A DNA stretch of 9,591 nt from Oscillibacter sp. CAG:241 (GTDB lineage Bacteria > Bacillota > Clostridia > Oscillospirales > Oscillospiraceae): assembly GCA_000435975.1 (NCBI GenBank), contig FR884106.1, positions 1 through 9,591 of the forward strand, read 5' to 3'. Each line of letters opens with the position of its first letter. Within the stretch, counting starts at the first letter, position 1. Below, in pieces: positions 6,738 to 9,591 of this stretch. Under the pieces are notes generated by a model. The model was not told the origin of the DNA, made no database searches, and was given only the letters and a program-made list of their open reading frames with translations. The translations under genes were made by a program, and so were the position numbers.

Positions 6738-8595
6738 GGGCATGAGCCTGCGGGAGACCTTTGCCATCCACCGCCGGGCGGCACGAGATATGCGCCGGAT
6801 CGCACCGGGCTGCTTTATGCCGTTTATCCTCTGTGCTGTTGTGGAGGCAGCATCGCCCTATGCGGTCATCTGGCTCTCCGCCCGGCTTGTCGATGAACTA
6901 TCCACCCTTCGCAGACCGGAGATTCTGGCCAAATGGGTCCTTTGGATCGTAGCGGTCAGTGCTGCGGCAGAGCTGCTCAAGGCCGTGCTGGAGAGGTGGA
7001 AAAATGTCCGGAGCGAACTGCTTGACAGACAGAAAGAAGTTCTGTATACCGAGAAATTTCTGCGGATGGATTATGCCGACTGTGACAGGCAGGAAACACG
7101 TGATCTGTTCTCTCAGATCCGGCAGAATGCCGACTGGTCCGGTTGGGGCTTTGCCCATCTCAAGCTGTACTATACGCAGGCAGTCCAAGGCATCACCGGC
7201 ATTTTAGGGGCTGCCGCCTTGACGGTGAGCCTGTTCACCCGGCAAGTCCCGACCTCGGCGGGAAAATTGACCGCTCTCAATCACCCGCTTTTCCTTGTGG
7301 GCATCCTTCTGCTGATTGCCGCCGTTACCTGCCTTGGTCCGGCGCTGGTCGGCAGAGCCTATTCTGCCTGGAACACGCTGGCAGAGCAGGTATGCTTCGG
7401 CAATCGCGTGTTCAGCCACTTCGTTTTCATGCAGCCGGGGGACAAGGAAAAAGACATGGATCGCAGAATGTACCGCCAGAGCGAACTGGCGGAGCATTAT
7501 GTCCGCACAGTGAATATCTTCGGCGTCGGCTCTCCCGTGGCAAAGGCGTCCCAAACCACTGTGGGACTGAGCAAGGCGCTGGCCGCCTCTCTATCCGCTG
7601 TTCTCTCCGGCGTTGTGTATGTGTTCGTATGCTTGAAGGCGCTGGGCGGTGCCTTCGGCATCGGCAGCGTGACCCAGTATGTCAGCGCCGTGACCACATT
7701 TTCCGGCAACGCCGCCCTGCTACTGAGCACCGTCAGTCATATGCGGGCCAATGCTGAGTTCCTCAAGGCCATCTATACGTTTCTCGACATTCCCAATTCC
7801 ATGTATCAGGGGAGTCTCACCACCGAAAAGAGGTCGGATCGTCAGTATGACGTGGAGTTTCGGGATGTATCCTTCCGTTATCCCGGCTCGGACATCTGGG
7901 CGCTGCGCCATGTGAATATGAGGTTCAAGGTCGGAAAAAGGCTTGCCATCGTGGGCGAAAACGGCAGCGGCAAGACCACCTTCATCAAGCTCCTGTGTCG
8001 CCTGTACGACCCGCAGGAGGGGCAGATTTTGCTCAACGGCATCGACATCCGCAAGTACCGCTATGACGATTACATGGGAATATTTTCCGTGGTATTTCAG
8101 GATTTCCAGCTCATCTGCCAGCCTTTGGGTGCGAATGTGGCGGGTAGCATGGAATATGACCGTGACCGGGCAAGGAAAGCTCTGATCGATGCAGGCTTCG
8201 CAGACCGTCTTGCAGCGATGGAAAAGGGTCTGGACACCATGCTTTACAAAAATCTCTCCGAGGACGGTGTCGAGGTTTCCGGCGGCGAGGCGCAGAAGAT
8301 CGCCATTGCCCGCGCGCTCTATAAGGACGCGCCCTTCATCATCCTCGACGAGCCAACGGCGGCGCTGGACCCCATCGCCGAGGCAGAGATCTACAGTAAG
8401 TTCGATGAGATCGCAGGCAATAAGACTGCCATCTATATCTCCCACCGCCTGTCCTCCTGCAAATTCTGCGACGAGATCGCCGTGTTCCACGAGGGCGCGG
8501 TCATTCAGCAGGGCAGTCACGCCGAATTGCTCGCCGATCAGGGCGGCAAATACTACGCGCTCTGGAACGCACAGGCGCAGTATTATACGGAGTGA
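6721..8595 (+). CDS. ABC exporter half-transporter with a non-canonical VSGGE signature, second of the pair
   Basis: This 624-residue half-transporter has hydrophobic segments near 30-52, 71-92, 157-181, 190-219, 285-307 and 318-342, then an ATPase domain from about 380. Motifs are Walker A GENGSGKTT (412-420), Walker B FIILDEP (539-545) with its glutamate, and H575 in the H-loop. The signature reads VSGGE (519-523) where its partner has LSGGQ, a mild asymmetry of the kind seen in heterodimeric exporters. I chose ATG 6721 because GGAAGGAGGTG (6704-6714) sits just before it; an in-frame ATG at 6661 lacks such a site. Shared stretches such as LDEPTAALDPIAE in both proteins point to an ancient tandem duplication. 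It is translationally coupled to the first half through the 17-base overlap. The pair may be controlled by the upstream LytTR system; that is inference. Confidence 0.92.
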   Translation: MKKKAEGMSLRETFAIHRRAARDMRRIAPGCFMPFILCAVVEAASPYAVIWLSARLVDELSTLRRPEILAKWVLWIVAVSAAAELLKAVLERWKNVRSELLDRQKEVLYTEKFLRMDYADCDRQETRDLFSQIRQNADWSGWGFAHLKLYYTQAVQGITGILGAAALTVSLFTRQVPTSAGKLTALNHPLFLVGILLLIAAVTCLGPALVGRAYSAWNTLAEQVCFGNRVFSHFVFMQPGDKEKDMDRRMYRQSELAEHYVRTVNIFGVGSPVAKASQTTVGLSKALAASLSAVLSGVVYVFVCLKALGGAFGIGSVTQYVSAVTTFSGNAALLLSTVSHMRANAEFLKAIYTFLDIPNSMYQGSLTTEKRSDRQYDVEFRDVSFRYPGSDIWALRHVNMRFKVGKRLAIVGENGSGKTTFIKLLCRLYDPQEGQILLNGIDIRKYRYDDYMGIFSVVFQDFQLICQPLGANVAGSMEYDRDRARKALIDAGFADRLAAMEKGLDTMLYKNLSEDGVEVSGGEAQKIAIARALYKDAPFIILDEPTAALDPIAEAEIYSKFDEIAGNKTAIYISHRLSSCKFCDEIAVFHEGAVIQQGSHAELLADQGGKYYALWNAQAQYYTE

Positions 8596-8616
8596 AGCTG
8601 CTCTGTGCGTCAGAAA

Positions 8617-8666
8617 GAAACCGCTGTAATCCCCATCCCGCGCAGGATGGAGATTACAGCGGTTTT
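8617..8666. terminator. Long, probably bidirectional intrinsic terminator after the ABC operon
   Basis: AAACCGCTGTAATCCCCATCC at 8618-8638 pairs with 8645-8665 at 20 of 21 positions, the exception being C8632 opposite A8651. The loop is CGCGCA. The right side runs into TTTTGCATTTT and the left side is A-rich, so a T-rich run follows the hairpin on either strand. It should end the ABC transcript 22 bases after the stop and also block any leftward transcription from the minus-strand side. Confidence 0.9.
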
Positions 8667-8773
8667 GCATTTTCTGAGCAGGCATGACAAGCTGCCTTTT
8701 GCAGTTTGTATATACACCTGCGAGGAAATGAGGGATTGCAAAGGGAGGTCTCGCCTGTCGGCTCGGTCAGCGC

Positions 8774-8849
8774 TTCAAAGCGTTTCACGCTTTGAGGTCT
8801 CCACCGGAGACCCGCGCCCCTTTACCGCTGGGTTTCCAATAGGGGCGCG
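8774..8849 (+). repeat. Three consecutive stem-loops with an alternative pairing
   Basis: CAAAGCG (8776-8782) pairs with CGCTTTG (8788-8794), extended by a T-A and a T-G pair. GGTCTCC (8796-8802) pairs with GGAGACC (8806-8812) around a 3-base loop. CGCGCCCCT (8813-8821) pairs with AGGGGCGCG (8841-8849) around a 19-base loop. The three lie end to end with no gap. An earlier copy of GAGGTCTC at 8745-8752 could compete with the one at 8794-8801 for GAGACC, so two mutually exclusive folds are possible. Confidence 0.6.
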
Positions 8850-8863
8850 AGCCGCCCTGTTGG

Positions 8864-8894
8864 CACACGATTTTGCTTCGCAAAGTCTAGTGTG
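8864..8894 (+). repeat. Bulged hairpin with TTC loop
   Basis: CACACGATTTTGC (8864-8876) pairs with 8880-8894 around the loop TTC. There are 13 pairs, one of them a T-G wobble, and a two-base bulge (TA at 8888-8889). The tight loop and long stem suit a protein-recognised single-strand hairpin or an RNA element. There is no T run after it, so it is not a terminator. Confidence 0.55.
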
Positions 8895-8996
8895 TTATAC
8901 CTTTGCTTCCGGCTGACGCGGGAAAGGGGTTGGCGGCGTACTCTGCGGTGCAGCAGATGGTGGCGGCAAACGCTTTTTCGCGGCAGTAGGACAGGC

Positions 8997-9050
8997 GGAT
9001 TTTTGATGTGAGCTACAGCACAAACGCAGGATTTTTGAGAAGCAAAATCC
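8997..9050 (+). repeat. Direct repeat plus inverted repeat, a candidate mobilisation or protein-binding site
   Basis: GGATTTTTGA occurs at 8997-9006 and again at 9029-9038, spaced 32 bases apart, about three helical turns. The second copy also starts an inverted repeat: GGATTTT (9029-9035) pairs with AAAATCC (9044-9050) around an 8-base loop. Repeats one or more whole helical turns apart next to a short inverted repeat resemble relaxase or accessory-protein sites in transfer origins, but no nick-site consensus is certain here. Confidence 0.4.
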
Positions 9051-9114
9051 GACTGGCCGGAAAAGGAAGGAAAGGTATATAAAGCCTCGTCCCGCCGCAG
9101 CGACGTTCCCTGTT

Positions 9115-9591
9115 TCAGCGTTTCTTCCGTTTTCCCTTGCCATGGGTCATGGTCGTTTTCCCGCGTTGGCTGATGGGGCTTTTCAGGTACTTGGACTTTT
9201 TAAGTCCGCTGATGATTGAGACAAATTCTTCCTTTGTAAGTGTGTCATAATCAAGCCCAATCGTTGCCATGAACGCACGGATTTGTTTTTCCTCGGAACT
9301 GCCCTCAAAATTCATTGCCTCCCGTAACTGGTTCTGCATATTTTCTGCAAAGGAGACTTCATCCGCCGTCATGGTATCGGGGCGGTGTTCACTCCGAATA
9401 TCACGGAGAATGCCTTTCAGATCATCTGCAATCAGGCTTCCGAAATATTCATCTTCCCGAATCTGCGCCACTTCCAGCGTCCGCAGATGCAGGTCATTTT
9501 CTTCGCCGCCATTTTTCATCAATGCCATCTGCCGGACGGCTTCCAGCACGGCATTCATATCGTTGACCCGCATATCCGCGATCCGGTCAAC
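9115..9591 (-). CDS. C-terminal part of an unrecognised protein, possibly an element mobilisation protein
   Basis: The frame is open from the right edge to the TGA at 9115-9117, giving 158 visible residues; the N-terminus lies beyond the window. The visible part is mostly helical and charged, with no membrane segment, and ends in a strongly basic tail (HGKGKRKKR). Internal Met codons near 9573 have no evident ribosome site and are unlikely starts. I see no catalytic motif. It faces the ABC operon (convergent) and borders the hairpin-rich stretch. Position beside a possible transfer origin and the basic tail would suit the end of a relaxase or other DNA-binding mobilisation protein, but this is a guess from context. 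Confidence 0.6.
   Translation of the reverse strand, partial: VDRIADMRVNDMNAVLEAVRQMALMKNGGEENDLHLRTLEVAQIREDEYFGSLIADDLKGILRDIRSEHRPDTMTADEVSFAENMQNQLREAMNFEGSSEEKQIRAFMATIGLDYDTLTKEEFVSIISGLKKSKYLKSPISQRGKTTMTHGKGKRKKR

Larger units (their letters stand above)
8667..9114. other. Hairpin-rich stretch without a convincing gene
   Basis: These 448 bases lie between the ABC operon terminator and the convergent gene. Open frames across it lack ribosome sites and recognisable motifs. It holds several perfect hairpins (8776-8794, 8796-8812, 8813-8849, 8864-8894, 9029-9050) and a repeated GGATTTTTGA. Such density of secondary structure fits a transfer origin or a structured RNA of a mobile element; neither can be proved from this sequence alone. 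A weak promoter-like pair, ATGACA at 8684-8689 and TATATA at 8709-8714 (19-base spacing), could start a rightward transcript through it. Confidence 0.5.
3106..9591. mobile_element. Probable end portion of an integrated element (ICE/IME-like) with signalling and ABC-exporter cargo
   Basis: The segment starts at the composition break inside rlmD, a known integration target. It carries accessory-type genes (two-component pair, ABC exporter pair), then a hairpin-rich non-coding region and an oppositely oriented gene that leaves the window. All of these suit one end of an integrative element. Against certainty, no integrase, excisionase, complete relaxase or second attachment repeat is visible, and the cargo could be ordinary chromosome next to an old insertion scar. 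The right limit is the window edge, not a boundary I identified. Confidence 0.4.

Noticed and set aside
4914..8595. Bacteriocin or lantibiotic biosynthesis cluster
   Set aside because: The two-component plus ABC layout suggests it, but there is no precursor peptide, C39 peptidase domain or modification enzyme in the window.
8774..8894. CRISPR array
   Set aside because: The repeats are inverted pairs of differing sequence, not regularly spaced identical direct repeats with unique spacers.
8605..8916. Plus-strand open frame of 103 codons after the ABC operon
   Set aside because: It begins within the terminator hairpin and runs through consecutive hairpins, with no ribosome site or recognisable motif.
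8895..9143. Minus-strand open frame of 82 codons covering the non-coding stretch
   Set aside because: It starts inside the end of the neighbouring gene, lacks a clear ribosome site, has a proline- and serine-rich uninformative sequence, and overlaps the repeats that better explain the region.

Overview
The window looks like chromosome from a fairly GC-rich Clostridia-type Firmicute, probably a gut Oscillospiraceae/Lachnospiraceae relative, that has taken in an accessory segment. The organism call is inference. It rests on the strong AGGAGG-type ribosome sites, the GC-rich housekeeping genes, the Firmicute-style LytTR/GHKL signalling pair and the tandem ABC exporters.

Region 1 (about 1-3110) is GC-rich and chromosomal in style. 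It has an extended -10 promoter, a beta-CASP metallo-beta-lactamase-fold RNA-processing-type hydrolase (105-1709), an intergenic GC-rich hairpin, and an RlmD/RumA-type 23S rRNA uracil-5-methyltransferase that starts at 1794. About 27 nt before the expected end of the methyltransferase core, base composition drops abruptly: 47 of 60 bases are G+C at 2881-2940 against 112 of 240 at 3121-3360 (hand counts). The frame stays open and adds a tail of about 90 residues. The 3' end of rumA/rlmD is a known integration hotspot for integrative conjugative elements, so I read about 3106-3125 as a probable attachment junction, with the tail supplied by the incoming DNA.

Region 2 (3417-8595) is a co-directional cargo module: a LytTR response regulator (3453-4151), a 220-residue GHKL histidine kinase with no membrane sensor domain (4157-4819), a strong intrinsic terminator or attenuator (4851-4882), and two overlapping ABC exporter half-transporters with fused membrane and ATPase domains (4914-6737 and 6721-8595). 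The two half-transporters probably form a heterodimer. A 21-position, probably bidirectional terminator hairpin follows at 8617-8666. The simplest reading is a signal-responsive export or self-protection module. No substrate, precursor peptide or peptidase domain is visible.

Region 3 (8667-9114) has no convincing gene but is dense in hairpins and short repeats. It may hold a structured RNA or a transfer origin. Region 4 (9115-9591, minus strand) is the C-terminal end of a protein that enters from beyond the right edge. I do not recognise it firmly; the context allows a mobilisation protein. No integrase, resolvase or complete relaxase lies in the window, so any mobile element is only partly seen.
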